64,000 nt of DNA from Micavibrio_A sp964539025 (GCA_964539025.1 CAZIFA010000002.1:1-64000), one strand, 5' to 3'. Numbered from the stretch's first letter, positions 33,369-42,383 are shown. The notes: generated by a model not told the origin, from the sequence alone. Numbers and translations are program-made.

Positions 33369-33501
33369 TCAAAAACAGACTATAGGGCGGGGGCCGGAAC
33401 TGGCGAGAGGGATAAAAAAGGAACCTTCGAATCAATAGTTTACCTGTCTGTTATCCACAGGGCAAAGAGAAAGCGAATCTTTTTGATAATTTTTTGAAAA
33501 A

Positions 33502-34164
33502 TCAGGTGGGTCTGAAGGTTCCGGGCGCCTCCCAGCACTGGCTGCCTTCGGGCATTTCACAATGGTTCCAGTCGATAAACGAATAGCCTATTTCCAGCCC
33601 TTCATCCTCCTCGGGTAAAATGTAAAGATCGGCCCCGCGAATGAGCTTGCCGTTGCGTGTATCGATTGCGACGGCAGACGGCTTGGGTTTGGTGTACACG
33701 TCGAAAGTTTTCACAATCAAATTCGGCGTGGATTCAAAGGCCAGCGCCAGCCTGCTTAACATGGCCCGGCTATGGGCATTTGCCTCTTCAGGATCATCAC
33801 CATATGGCGAATGAACGGGCGCACCCATCAGATGCAAATGCACGATATCGTCATCCCCATAGCGGACCTTTGAAAGCAGGCTTAAAAAATAACTTTTTTC
33901 TATGTGGGGTTCATGTGCAATTACAGCTGTTTTCGTGCGGGGATTGTAGATGATTAAAGCCAGACAGGGATTGAACGCTTCGGTCCCGACAACGGGTGTG
34001 GAGGTATTCGCACTCGTAACACCCGCGCACCACATATCTATCAACATGGTTTCGTCGGGATCAACGCCCAAAGATTGCGGGGTTTCGTAATCCGCGCCGG
34101 GAATCTTCATGGCGCGTTGAAACGCATCGGAAAGTGCAGGTTTATTGTTCTGGTCTTGGGACAT
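33502..34164 (-). CDS. hypothetical protein, remotely CheD-like
   Basis: I cannot assign a family with confidence. The 220-aa protein has NPCLALIIYNPRTKTAVIAHEP near residue 65 (written here as two strands around a turn), which resembles the Cys and His block of CheD-type glutamine deamidases (GSCVAVxLYD...H). Downstream DDDIVHLHLMGAPV and LPEEDEGLEIGY are unassigned. There is no signal peptide. ATG 34164 was preferred over 34185 because the latter overlaps a perfect palindrome. No chemotaxis gene is near, so a CheD role is speculative. Confidence 0.6.
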   Translation of the reverse strand: MSQDQNNKPALSDAFQRAMKIPGADYETPQSLGVDPDETMLIDMWCAGVTSANTSTPVVGTEAFNPCLALIIYNPRTKTAVIAHEPHIEKSYFLSLLSKVRYGDDDIVHLHLMGAPVHSPYGDDPEEANAHSRAMLSRLALAFESTPNLIVKTFDVYTKPKPSAVAIDTRNGKLIRGADLYILPEEDEGLEIGYSFIDWNHCEMPEGSQCWEAPGTFRPT

Positions 34165-34180
34165 AATGCATAATGTTAAA

Positions 34181-34198
34181 GACATAATATATTATGTC
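34181..34198. promoter_or_regulatory. 18-bp perfect palindrome, candidate operator
   Basis: GACATAATA and TATTATGTC form an uninterrupted palindrome 17 nt upstream of the 33502-34164 gene and about 95 nt before the divergent gene at 34293. A further ACATAAT half-site lies at 34161. The position and symmetry suit a dimeric repressor controlling one or both genes. Confidence 0.5.
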
Positions 34199-34292
34199 AA
34201 CATTTTTACGGTGTGTTGGCTTTAGATTTTTTTGGGGGGTTGATGACGTTCTGAAAAATGTCTACGAATAGAGAGACACTAGGGAGTAAAAT

Positions 34293-34799
34293 ATGACCTA
34301 CGGAATTACACGCGAAAACACAACATATCTGCATGGACAGGATGCCGCTTTTTATCAGAAATGGCTGCACGACAGCATGGCGGGATACTTCGCAGAGTCT
34401 TCTAAAGGCCGTCGCGCATTCAAAGGCGTGGAAAGCATTATCGAGGGCCCGCCTGCCAGAGGTATGGAGATAACCACCACTGAAGGACTATCTTATATCG
34501 TTGGAGTCATGACAGCCGCAGAAAAAACGGAATTCCAAAAAGGACTGGTCGGCGAAGTCGAAGCGATCATCGCCACCGATAAAACGAACAAAAGATTGCA
34601 ATTGGGAAGCCTGTTTTTTCTTGTAGAAGCAGCATATCTTACAGGCACGCGCGGTATCGTTCCTCTACTGGCCCGATTGAAAACAGGATTCGATTTAACG
34701 CAAAAAGAGCATAAACAAATCGATGATCTTGTTCGCGATGCGCATGCGGGACTCGATGTGCGGACGCCTCAGGCCGGACAACCGATCCTGACGCCTTAA
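34293..34799 (+). CDS. hypothetical protein (168 aa)
   Basis: I do not recognise this protein. It is soluble and mostly helical, with LHGQDAAFYQKWLHDSMAGYF near the start and a hydrophobic helix RLQLGSLFFLVEAAYLTGTRG in the middle (quoted in part). There is no signal peptide. A good ribosome-binding site (GGGAG) precedes the ATG. It is divergent from the CheD-like gene across a region with an 18-bp palindrome, and its stop nearly abuts that of convergent rsmB. Confidence 0.65.
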   Translation: MTYGITRENTTYLHGQDAAFYQKWLHDSMAGYFAESSKGRRAFKGVESIIEGPPARGMEITTTEGLSYIVGVMTAAEKTEFQKGLVGEVEAIIATDKTNKRLQLGSLFFLVEAAYLTGTRGIVPLLARLKTGFDLTQKEHKQIDDLVRDAHAGLDVRTPQAGQPILTP

Positions 34800-34800
34800 T

Positions 34801-36141
34801 TCACGCGATCTTCTGCAATCTCGAAATAAAAAACCCGTCCATGCCGCCGTGTTCCTTGAGCAGGTAGGGCAGGATGCGGATATCACCTTCGGAATTCACA
34901 AAGCCATCCATGCCGCCGAATTCTTCCTTGCGCATGGGGATGCGGCGGAAATTCGGATGGGATTTTAGAAACCGTAAAATCTGACCCTCCCCTTCCGCCT
35001 TTTGCAGCGAACAGGTGCAATACATCATCATCCCGCCGCTTTTTAGCATCTGCGCGGCATTGGCCAGCAGGCGTTCCTGAATACTCATCAAACCTTCCTG
35101 ATCCTTATATGTTTTGAGCGCAAGAAGATCGGGATGGCGGCGGATCGTGCCCGTCGCAGAACACGGCGCATCGAGCAAGATAACATCGAATTGTTCACGC
35201 GGTTTCCACACCGAACCATCTTCGATAATCGCCTGCACTTTATCGGATAGGCCAAGGCGTTTAAGATTGTCGTTGAGTGTCGCCATGCGGGAGGCCGAGC
35301 GATCAAGCGCCGTGACTTTCGCACCGGCGGCGGCAAGTTGCGCGGTTTTACCGCCGGGCGCGGCGCATAAATCGAGCACAGTTTTATCTTTCACATCGCC
35401 CATCAGGCGCACGGGCAGCGCGCTCGATGCATCCTGCACCCACCATGCACCATCCGCAAACCCATCCAGATCGGCAACGTTGCCACCGGCAGGGCGGCGG
35501 ATCGTGCCTGTCGGCAATTGGCGCGTGGCGAGTTTGTGTGACCATTCCTCGCGCTCATCCGGATTTTTTACCGAAAAATCCAGCGGCGCTTCGGTGAGCG
35601 AAGCAAGCGCGATATCTTTCGCCCGCACCGCGCCGTAATCATTCGTCCATTGTTCGTAAAGCCACGCGGGAATGTTGAGCGCGGCTTCATCCTGTTTTGT
35701 AAGCCAGCCTCTGCCTTCACCCGTCATGCGGCGCAGGATCGCGTTGACAAAACCCTTTTTGCCTTCCATCCCCTGCTGCTGCGTCAGCGTCACTGCGGTA
35801 TCGACGGCGGCGTGATCAGCAACATCCATGAACAAAATCTGCGTGATGCCGACATAGAGAATCCAGCGCAAAGATTCCGGGCGCGGCGCATCGCCCTTGT
35901 TCAGCGCGCGATTGATCAGATCATCAAGCTGGCCACGGCGGCGCAGGATCGTTGCCACGAGCATCCGGACAAAGGCGCGGTCCCGCTGAGGCAGATCGTT
36001 GAAAGTCTTTTCATGTTCGAGCACCGCATCGAGCATTTTTTTCTGGCCCAAAATCTGATCAAGGATTTTTAAGGCTGCCACGCGCGAAGGTAGGCCATCG
36101 CCCGGTAAATCTTCCAGAAGATCGGGCTGGTCTTCGCTCAT
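34801..36141 (-). CDS. rsmB: 16S rRNA m5C methyltransferase, RsmB/NOP family
   Basis: This 446-aa enzyme methylates cytosine in 16S rRNA. The N-terminal ~150 residues form a NusB-like RNA-binding domain (SRVAALKILDQILGQ, RDRAFVRMLVATILRRRGQLDDLI). The catalytic domain has the SAM site LDLCAAPGGKTAQLAA, the motif IV cysteine in DAPCSATGTIRRHPD, and the nucleophile cysteine in MYCTCSLQKAEGE. Length is typical. Its start overlaps the chorismate mutase stop (ATGA). Confidence 0.94.
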   Translation of the reverse strand: MSEDQPDLLEDLPGDGLPSRVAALKILDQILGQKKMLDAVLEHEKTFNDLPQRDRAFVRMLVATILRRRGQLDDLINRALNKGDAPRPESLRWILYVGITQILFMDVADHAAVDTAVTLTQQQGMEGKKGFVNAILRRMTGEGRGWLTKQDEAALNIPAWLYEQWTNDYGAVRAKDIALASLTEAPLDFSVKNPDEREEWSHKLATRQLPTGTIRRPAGGNVADLDGFADGAWWVQDASSALPVRLMGDVKDKTVLDLCAAPGGKTAQLAAAGAKVTALDRSASRMATLNDNLKRLGLSDKVQAIIEDGSVWKPREQFDVILLDAPCSATGTIRRHPDLLALKTYKDQEGLMSIQERLLANAAQMLKSGGMMMYCTCSLQKAEGEGQILRFLKSHPNFRRIPMRKEEFGGMDGFVNSEGDIRILPYLLKEHGGMDGFFISRLQKIA

Positions 36142-36416
36142 GATTTTTTCGATGCGGCGCGTTCCATCACATGCGCTTCGTCGATAATGGCGGTGTAGAT
36201 TTTGCGCATCAGATCGGGATTGATCCCTTTTTGCTCGCCCAGCGCGGCGCAGCGATCACACACCTCTTTCACACGGTCGGTTTGCACGATTGTGATGCCT
36301 TCGCGGGCTTTGAGTTCGCCGACTTCGCGAACGATATCCATGCGCTTTGCCAGAAGCTCAATAATCTGGTCGTCGAGCGCGTCGATCTTCTTGCGGTAGG
36401 GTTCCAGCTTGTTCAT
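36138..36416 (-). CDS. chorismate mutase (AroQ class)
   Basis: This 92-aa all-helical protein converts chorismate to prephenate for Phe/Tyr synthesis. It shows the AroQ pattern: EPYRKKIDALDDQIIELLAKRM, with the catalytic Arg and Lys, then VGELKAREGI, and a helix IYTAIIDEAHVMERA (quoted in parts). It is a free-standing monofunctional enzyme; no dehydratase or dehydrogenase domain is attached. It is translationally coupled to rsmB by a 4-nt overlap. Confidence 0.9.
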   Translation of the reverse strand: MNKLEPYRKKIDALDDQIIELLAKRMDIVREVGELKAREGITIVQTDRVKEVCDRCAALGEQKGINPDLMRKIYTAIIDEAHVMERAASKKS

Positions 36417-36482
36417 ATATTAGGGTTTAAAGGGCAAAATAACGGCTGACAAGCCATATAGTTTCGTTATGCTTAGGTTCAA

Positions 36483-36614
36483 ATGACCAACAAACCCAAG
36501 CCAGATACGCAAAAACCGGCACCGCCCCCCGTCCCTGAAAGCGGCGGGCGCGGCGGGCTGGACCCTGTGCGCTATGGCGATTGGGAAAAAGATGGAAAAT
36601 GCGTAGATTTTTAA
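36483..36614 (+). CDS. DUF1674 / SDHAF4-like succinate dehydrogenase assembly factor
   Basis: This 43-aa protein was found by reading the sequence; it is too short for usual ORF cut-offs. After a Pro/Lys-rich start (MTNKPKPDTQKPAPPP) it ends GLDPVRYGDWEKDGKCVDF, which matches the DUF1674 consensus (DPTRYGDWE..G...DF) shared with mitochondrial SDHAF4. SDHAF4 binds the FAD-containing subunit of succinate dehydrogenase and aids assembly. No sdh genes are nearby. Its last 16 nt overlap the start of the MFS gene in another frame. It is divergent from chorismate mutase. Confidence 0.85.
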   Translation: MTNKPKPDTQKPAPPPVPESGGRGGLDPVRYGDWEKDGKCVDF

Positions 36615-37831
36615 ACCCCCTCTTCCCCAAAGAAATCCTGACCCTGCCCGTGATTGTCGCGGCATTCGGGTATTTCGTCGACGTCTATGATATGTGGATT
36701 TTCGGCGCGAACCGCGTGGCGAGCCTTACCGATATCGGCGTGCCGCAGGATCAGATTTTTGAAACCGGCGTGATGCTGCTCAATCTGCAGATGGCGGGGA
36801 TGCTGATCGGCGGATTGGTGTTCGGCATTCTAGGCGACAAATTCGGGCGCACAAGGATGATGTTTATTTCCATCATCGTTTATTCGATGGCGACGCTGCT
36901 CAACGGCCTTGTCCATAGTGTTCCGGCCTATGCAACATTCCGGTTTATCGCGGGTTTTGGCCTTGCGGGCGAACTCGGCCTTGCTATCACATTGATCAGC
37001 GAGATCATGCCCAAAGCCAAGCGCGGATACGGCGCGGGGATCATCTGCGGGTTCGGGATTTTTGGAGCGCTCGCGGCGGCGGTTGGTGCACTTTATATTC
37101 CGTGGCGGTTAAGTTTTATCATCGGCGGGATCGCGGGCATGCTGCTACTCATCTTCCGGATCAAGGTTTCGGAATCGCATATGTTCCAGAGTATGAAGAA
37201 TCATAAAAACAAGGGGCAACTCTCCCTCGTCTTCGCCAGCAAAGACCGCATCCTTCGCTTTTTTTATTGCATCTGCCTGCTTCTGCCCGTCTGGTACGCC
37301 GCAGGGATTATCGTCACCTTTTCCCCCGAATTGCTGAAAAGCGAATACGGCCATGTCGTCACCGCCGCCGCGATGATGGTGTGGTTCAATTTATTCCTCG
37401 CTCTCGCCGATTTCGGCAGTGCATGGATCAGCCAGTTTGTGCAAAGCCGTAAAAAAGTTTTGGGCGCATTCATCGCCACAGGTTTCGCCGCGACGATGGC
37501 TTTGCTGCTCTCGCCCGTGCCGCTCTCCATGCCGATGATTATCGGACTCTACATTCTCATCTCTTGCGGTTGCGGTTGCTGGGTTCTGGGCGTGACGACG
37601 GCATCGGAAAGTTTCGGCACCAATTTGCGCGCAACCATCACGACCAGCGTTCCCAATTTTTCCCGCGCCGCGACGATCCCGATCACGCTCAGCGTTGTCG
37701 CCTTGAAAGACCATATGCCGCTCGGCGATGCAGCCATGCTCGTGGGCTTCGTGGTTTACGGCCTCGCCCTGTTCGGGGCCTATATGATCAAGGAAACGTT
37801 CGATGCGGATCTTGAGTATTTAGAGCGCTGA
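36599..37831 (+). CDS. MFS transporter (sugar/metabolite:H+ symporter type)
   Basis: This 410-aa inner-membrane protein has twelve predicted helices and the MFS loop motif GDKFGRTRMM between helices 2 and 3. The early DVYDMWIFGANRVASL with Asp in helix 1 and the GLAGELGLAITLISEIMPKAKRG region resemble the metabolite:proton symporter (SP/MHS) groups that carry sugars or organic acids. The substrate is not predictable. The start overlaps the DUF1674 gene; ATG 36599 was chosen because the preceding in-frame codons (from a TTG) lie inside that gene. Confidence 0.88.
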   Translation: MRRFLNPLFPKEILTLPVIVAAFGYFVDVYDMWIFGANRVASLTDIGVPQDQIFETGVMLLNLQMAGMLIGGLVFGILGDKFGRTRMMFISIIVYSMATLLNGLVHSVPAYATFRFIAGFGLAGELGLAITLISEIMPKAKRGYGAGIICGFGIFGALAAAVGALYIPWRLSFIIGGIAGMLLLIFRIKVSESHMFQSMKNHKNKGQLSLVFASKDRILRFFYCICLLLPVWYAAGIIVTFSPELLKSEYGHVVTAAAMMVWFNLFLALADFGSAWISQFVQSRKKVLGAFIATGFAATMALLLSPVPLSMPMIIGLYILISCGCGCWVLGVTTASESFGTNLRATITTSVPNFSRAATIPITLSVVALKDHMPLGDAAMLVGFVVYGLALFGAYMIKETFDADLEYLER

Positions 37832-38025
37832 AACCCCTCTTTTAACCCTATATTTTTGTGGCTTTTAAGGGCAAATCCCTGTATCAGGGCGCCATGGAAG
37901 CGACCTTTAAGTATTTCCTTCGCCAGTTTCGTATCGAACCGCCCGATCAGGCCTAGTTCGATTGCTCCGCCGTGCAACCAACGGCCTATCCTTAACATAT
38001 TGATTTAACAAAGAAAGACACCCAA

Positions 38026-39873
38026 ATGGGCGCCACCGACCATAATAAAATCCGCAACATCGCTATCATCGCGCACGTCGACCATGGGAAGACGACCCTG
38101 ATCGACAATATCCTGAAACAATCGGGCACGTTCCGCGAAAACCAGAATGTCGAAGAGCGCGTGATGGATTCCAACGATCTCGAAAAAGAGCGCGGTATCA
38201 CCATTCTGGCCAAATGTACGGCAATCGATTGGGACGGATCGCGCATCAATATCATCGACACGCCCGGCCACGCCGATTTCGGTGGCGAAGTCGAACGCGT
38301 TCTGAACATGTGCGATGGCGTTATCCTTTTGACCGACGCCGCCGAAGGCCCGTTGCCGCAAACCAAATTCGTTTTGGGAAAAGCGCTGAAACTCGGCATC
38401 CGCCCGATCGTCATGATCAACAAGATCGACCGTAACGACGCCCGCCCCGATGACGTTCTGAACGAAGTCTTCGATTTGTTCGTATCCTTGGATGCAAACG
38501 ATGAACAGCTCGACTTCCCCGTGCTTTACGCTTCTGGCCGCGATGGCTGGTGCGCGCCGAGTCTTGAAGCACCGCGCGAAAATCTGCACCCGCTGCTAGA
38601 CCTCGTCATGAAGCACGTGCCTGCGCCGAAAGTTGACGAGAATGCACCGTTTACAATGCTGGCCACTCTGCTTTCAGCCGATCCGTTCCTGGGTCGCGTT
38701 CTGACCGGCAAGGTTTATTCCGGCAAGCCCAAGGTCAACATGGTGGTAAAATCCATTGGTCTCGATGGCAAGACGATCGAGAATTTCCGCTTAACGAAAC
38801 TCTTCACCTATCGCGGTATCGAACGCGTACCGGCGGAAGAAGCCGTGGCCGGCGACATTATCGTTGTTGCCGGGATGGTGAAAACATCCGTGGCCGACAC
38901 GATCTGCGATCCTTCCGTGGTTCAGCCGATTGCCACAACACCTGTCGATCCGCCGACGATGGCTGTCACCATCACGGTGAATGACTCGCCTTATGCCGGA
39001 ACGGAAGGCAAAAAACTGACTTCCAACATGATCCGCGAGCGTTTGCTGGCCGAAGCCGAAACCAACGTCGCTATCCGCGTCACCGAATCCGAAGGACGCG
39101 ATGCGTTCGAACTCGCAGGGCGCGGTGAATTGCAACTTGGCGTTCTGATTGAAACGATGCGCCGCGAAGGGTTCGAGCTTTCCGTTTCCCGCCCCCGCGT
39201 TCTTTTGAAAAAGGACGAGAATGGCGCGCTGATGGAACCATACGAAGAAGTTATCTGCGATGTCGATGAAGTTTATTCGGGCTCCGTGGTCGAAAAAATG
39301 TCCCAGCGTAAGGCCGAGCTTCGCGATATGCGTCCATCGGGCGCGGGCAAAACTCGCATCACCTTCCTCGCCCCTTCGCGTGGATTGATCGGATACCAAT
39401 CACAATTCCTGACCGACACGCGCGGCACAGGATTGATGAACCGACTCTTTAACTCATACGGCCCGTACAAGGGCGATATCGCCGCTCGTCGTAACGGTGC
39501 ACTGATTTCGACCGACAAGGGCGACGCCGTTGCTTACGCGATCTGGAAGTTGCAAGACCGCGGTGTCATGTTTATCGGCCACAATGACAAGGTTTATGCC
39601 GGTATGGTGGTTGGCGAACATTCCCGCGAGAATGATCTTGAGATCAACGTCCTCAAAGGCAAGCAGCTGACCAACGTACGTGCTTCGGGCGCTGATGAGG
39701 CTGTCATTCTTGTTCCGCCGAAGAAGATGAGCCTTGAGGAAATGATGTCTTACATCAATGATGATGAACTTGTCGAAGTCACGCCCAAGGGATTGCGCCT
39801 TCGCAAGAAATTCCTCGATAGCAACACACGCGACCGTGCCAAAAAAGACGCCAAGAAAGCGGCTGAAGCGTAA
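38026..39873 (+). CDS. typA: translational GTPase TypA/BipA
   Basis: This 615-aa ribosome-binding GTPase has elongation-factor-like domains: G1 AHVDHGKTT (residues 16-24), switch motif RGITILAK, G3 DTPGHADFGGEVERVL and G4 NKID. Domain II follows (TLLSADPFLGRVLTGKVYSG), then domains III/V and the family-specific C-terminus (RGTGLMNRLFNSYGPYKG, RASGADEAVILVPPKKM). It supports ribosome assembly and stress adaptation. It is preceded by a 194-nt gap and followed by a strong terminator. Confidence 0.97.
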   Translation: MGATDHNKIRNIAIIAHVDHGKTTLIDNILKQSGTFRENQNVEERVMDSNDLEKERGITILAKCTAIDWDGSRINIIDTPGHADFGGEVERVLNMCDGVILLTDAAEGPLPQTKFVLGKALKLGIRPIVMINKIDRNDARPDDVLNEVFDLFVSLDANDEQLDFPVLYASGRDGWCAPSLEAPRENLHPLLDLVMKHVPAPKVDENAPFTMLATLLSADPFLGRVLTGKVYSGKPKVNMVVKSIGLDGKTIENFRLTKLFTYRGIERVPAEEAVAGDIIVVAGMVKTSVADTICDPSVVQPIATTPVDPPTMAVTITVNDSPYAGTEGKKLTSNMIRERLLAEAETNVAIRVTESEGRDAFELAGRGELQLGVLIETMRREGFELSVSRPRVLLKKDENGALMEPYEEVICDVDEVYSGSVVEKMSQRKAELRDMRPSGAGKTRITFLAPSRGLIGYQSQFLTDTRGTGLMNRLFNSYGPYKGDIAARRNGALISTDKGDAVAYAIWKLQDRGVMFIGHNDKVYAGMVVGEHSRENDLEINVLKGKQLTNVRASGADEAVILVPPKKMSLEEMMSYINDDELVEVTPKGLRLRKKFLDSNTRDRAKKDAKKAAEA

Positions 39874-39877
39874 GAAT

Positions 39878-39907
39878 AAAAAACCCGCCGGATATGGCGG
39901 GTTTTTT
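39878..39907 (+). terminator. typA terminator
   Basis: ACCCGCC and GGCGGGT form a perfect stem around GGATAT, with six A before and six T after. It lies 5 nt after the typA stop and can also serve the convergent helicase gene. Confidence 0.92.
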
Positions 39908-39923
39908 GTTGATCTGAATTTAT

Positions 39924-41861
39924 CTAGTAAGCGCGCTTGTCGCTGCGGCCGCTGTGGCCTTCGGAACGCTGACCGCCATCTTTACGAAAGCGCTGGCCTT
40001 CCTTGTGCTTTGCGCCGCCGTCTTTGGCAACGTAAGGCTTCTTGAAGGATTTGCCTTCGCCTTCCTTGCGGAACGGACGTGCTTCACCGGAACGCTCAGG
40101 GCGGTCGCCATCACGTTTGAACGGCTTTTTAAATCCGCCTTCACGATTGAAGGGACGGTCACCACGTGGGCGATCCGAGCCATTAGCATCACGGTTGTAA
40201 GGTTTTTTGTATCCACCTTCCGAACGCCCACCACGATTGTCATCGCGATTGCCTTCATTGAAGAATTTCTTCTGGTAAGGTTTTTTAAAACCGCCTTCTT
40301 TGCGGTTTTCACCTTCAAAGCGGGTCTTTTTGTAAGCATCCGGATTGGAAGCGAAATTGCCTTCTTCACGTTTCTGATACGGCTTTTTGAAACCGCCTTC
40401 GGAACGTTGGGGACGATCGCCGAAGTCGCGGCGCGGACGATCATTGTTGTAAGGCTTTTTGAAGCCTTCGTTGCGTTGCGGACGGGAATCGAAAGCACCT
40501 TCAGTTCCAGCTTCGGAAGAGCGGAAATCGCCATCTGGATTGTAGCCGCTTTCCTTACGGTCTTTACGGTCGGCACGGCCGAAAGGTTTGCGAGCAGCAT
40601 AGCCGCCTTCTTTTTTCGGGCCATAATTGCGTTCGCCACGGTCACCGCCGCCAAACGATTTACGCTCGCCGCCGAATCTCTTGCCACCATTACCATTGGA
40701 GCGACCGAATTGTTTTTTCGTGCCGCCGCGACCGCCTTCGCGGATTTCGGAGCCCGGATCATTCGGGTTCAGCATGCGTTCGATATCGCGCCACAGATGT
40801 CTTTCACCGTTGGAAATGAAGGACACGGCATGACCTTTCGCGCCTGCGCGGGCCGTGCGGCCAATGCGGTGGATGTAATCTTCGGCCACTTGGGGCAGAT
40901 CATAATTGACCACATGTTCGATGTGCGGAACGTCCAGACCGCGCGCGGCAACATCGGTCGCCACGAGGATGCGGATTTCGCCGTTGCGGAACATGCGGAT
41001 AACCTTGTCGCGTTGACGCTGACGCAGGCCGCCATGAATCGCTTCGGATTTTTGTTCGTCGCGGTTCAGTTTGACAGAGAGCTTGTCGGCACCATGCTGC
41101 GTGCGTACGAACACAATGACAGAGCCTTCGCGTTTGTTCAGTTGCAGCATCAGTTCATCGTATTTTTGTTCTTGGGCTACAAATGTGGATTCTTGAACGA
41201 TGTTTTCGCCCGGCTTCGATTGAACGCCCGCGCTGATACGCTCTGGGTTGTTCAGATACTGGCGCGAGAATTTCACGATGGATTCCGGGAAGGTTGCCGA
41301 GAACATCATCGTCTGACGTTTGATCGCGGTTTCCGAGAGGATCGAGTCAATCTGTGGCAAGAACCCCATATCGAGCATGCGGTCTGCTTCGTCGAGCACA
41401 GCGAATTCAACACGGTCCACGAGATCGGGATTTTTACGCAAATGGTCGTTGATACGTCCGGGCGTACCAATAATCAGGCGCGGGCGGCGTTCTAGCTGGG
41501 CAAATTGTTTGCCGATCGGCTCACCGCCGATCAGAAGCGCGGTTTTGATGCCGTTCGGGCCTCTGTTGTGGTCATAGCCGATCATTTTACGGGCAACATC
41601 GTGCACTTGGGACGCCAGTTCGCGGGTCGGTAGCATGACAAGCGCGTGGGCTTGCGGGTTTTCGAGCAGGAAATTGATCATCGGAACGCAGAAAGCGGCG
41701 GTTTTACCCGTGCCTGTCTGGGCGGAACCGAGAATATCGCGACCTTCAAGGCCGAGCGGAATGGCCATCACCTGAATTGGTGTCGGCGTTTCAAAGTTCA
41801 TGTTTTGGAGGGATTTTTGTAGCGCAGCGTTTAGCGCAAACTCGTTAAAGTTCGTGGTCAT
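39924..41861 (-). CDS. DEAD-box RNA helicase, RhlE-like, with repetitive tail
   Basis: This 645-aa helicase unwinds RNA duplexes in ribosome assembly or mRNA decay. The core (residues 1-370) has the Q motif PTPIQ, motif I AQTGTGKTAAF, Ia PTRELA, Ib TPGRI, DEAD (VLDEADRML), SAT, RGLDVP and HRIGRTARAG. From ~375 onward it carries a 270-residue tail rich in Gly, Lys, Arg, Phe and Tyr. FKKPY or a variant (YKKPY, FKKPF) recurs at least seven times, along with GGF and RNEG/RSEGG units. The tail is probably disordered and RNA-binding. It is convergent with typA; an alternative gene name could be rhlE. Confidence 0.93.
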   Translation of the reverse strand: MTTNFNEFALNAALQKSLQNMNFETPTPIQVMAIPLGLEGRDILGSAQTGTGKTAAFCVPMINFLLENPQAHALVMLPTRELASQVHDVARKMIGYDHNRGPNGIKTALLIGGEPIGKQFAQLERRPRLIIGTPGRINDHLRKNPDLVDRVEFAVLDEADRMLDMGFLPQIDSILSETAIKRQTMMFSATFPESIVKFSRQYLNNPERISAGVQSKPGENIVQESTFVAQEQKYDELMLQLNKREGSVIVFVRTQHGADKLSVKLNRDEQKSEAIHGGLRQRQRDKVIRMFRNGEIRILVATDVAARGLDVPHIEHVVNYDLPQVAEDYIHRIGRTARAGAKGHAVSFISNGERHLWRDIERMLNPNDPGSEIREGGRGGTKKQFGRSNGNGGKRFGGERKSFGGGDRGERNYGPKKEGGYAARKPFGRADRKDRKESGYNPDGDFRSSEAGTEGAFDSRPQRNEGFKKPYNNDRPRRDFGDRPQRSEGGFKKPYQKREEGNFASNPDAYKKTRFEGENRKEGGFKKPYQKKFFNEGNRDDNRGGRSEGGYKKPYNRDANGSDRPRGDRPFNREGGFKKPFKRDGDRPERSGEARPFRKEGEGKSFKKPYVAKDGGAKHKEGQRFRKDGGQRSEGHSGRSDKRAY

Positions 41862-42293
41862 AGTCTTCTTTCATCATATATAAGCGCGCTTCACCTGAAG
41901 CGTGCGTAGCGGACATTTGCCGCGGTTTAAGCATCAAGCTGATACTGAAAACCGCTTTTGCCGCCCGATATTGATGGGGGAAGAGGATGACTGTATCGCG
42001 GGATTATTCGACTTTATTGTTAATTTTCAACGAGTTATCGAATACCCAGAACTTATTGCGCCCAAGGTATCTCATATATATGTGTGCGAAGTCAAGGAAA
42101 TACGAAAATGCGCTTTTTGCAGAAAATTGCGCGAAGCAACAAAAAAATACTTGCCTGCGAACAACCATTTATGTTTTCATGATTCCTATGAAACGCGAAC
42201 AGATGAATTACACGATTAACTCTTTTGCCGTCCCGGGATCCCTCGGCGCGACCGAAGATACGTGTTATTTGCTGATCGGGTAGTTTTTTCACT

Positions 42294-42321
42294 CTGTCAG
42301 CCCCGCACGAAAGGCTGACAG
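42294..42321. repeat. CTGTCAGCC hairpin repeat, copy 1
   Basis: CTGTCAGCC (42294-42302) and GGCTGACAG (42313-42321) form a perfect 9-bp stem with a 10-nt loop. A near copy is at 49909-49939. No T run follows, so it is probably a REP-like element and not a terminator. Confidence 0.65.
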
Positions 42322-42353
42322 GACATTCCCCCAGACAAGAGAGTTCCCGCCAT

Positions 42354-42376
42354 CCTTTCGAAAGAAACGAAAGGAG
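42354..42376 (+). promoter_or_regulatory. hairpin overlapping the ribosome-binding site
   Basis: CCTTTCG and CGAAAGG form a perfect 7-bp stem with a 7-nt loop. The 3' arm overlaps the AAGGAG ribosome-binding site of the GNAT gene at 42384, which lies 7 nt before the ATG. The site may be partly masked, so translation could be conditional. Confidence 0.5.
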
Positions 42377-42383
42377 ATGCGTA

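Larger units (their letters stand above)
41862..42383. other. gene-poor interval of ~520 bp
   Basis: No convincing gene is present, only overlapping short readings. The middle (41990-42200) is AT-richer. At the right end are a 31-codon reading (42188-42283), the CTGTCAGCC hairpin, and a stem that overlaps a ribosome-binding site. Confidence 0.5.

Noticed and set aside
37894..37956. 20-codon reading ahead of typA
   Set aside because: No clear ribosome-binding site or conservation argument; could be a leader peptide but cannot be supported.
39954..41495. 513-codon open reading on the plus strand opposite the helicase gene
   Set aside because: Antisense to a helicase with all DEAD-box motifs; the long frame results from GC-biased codons and repeats.
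41902..42283. Overlapping 105- and 98-codon readings on the plus strand
   Set aside because: No ribosome-binding site, no recognisable sequence, and mutually overlapping frames in an AT-rich gap.
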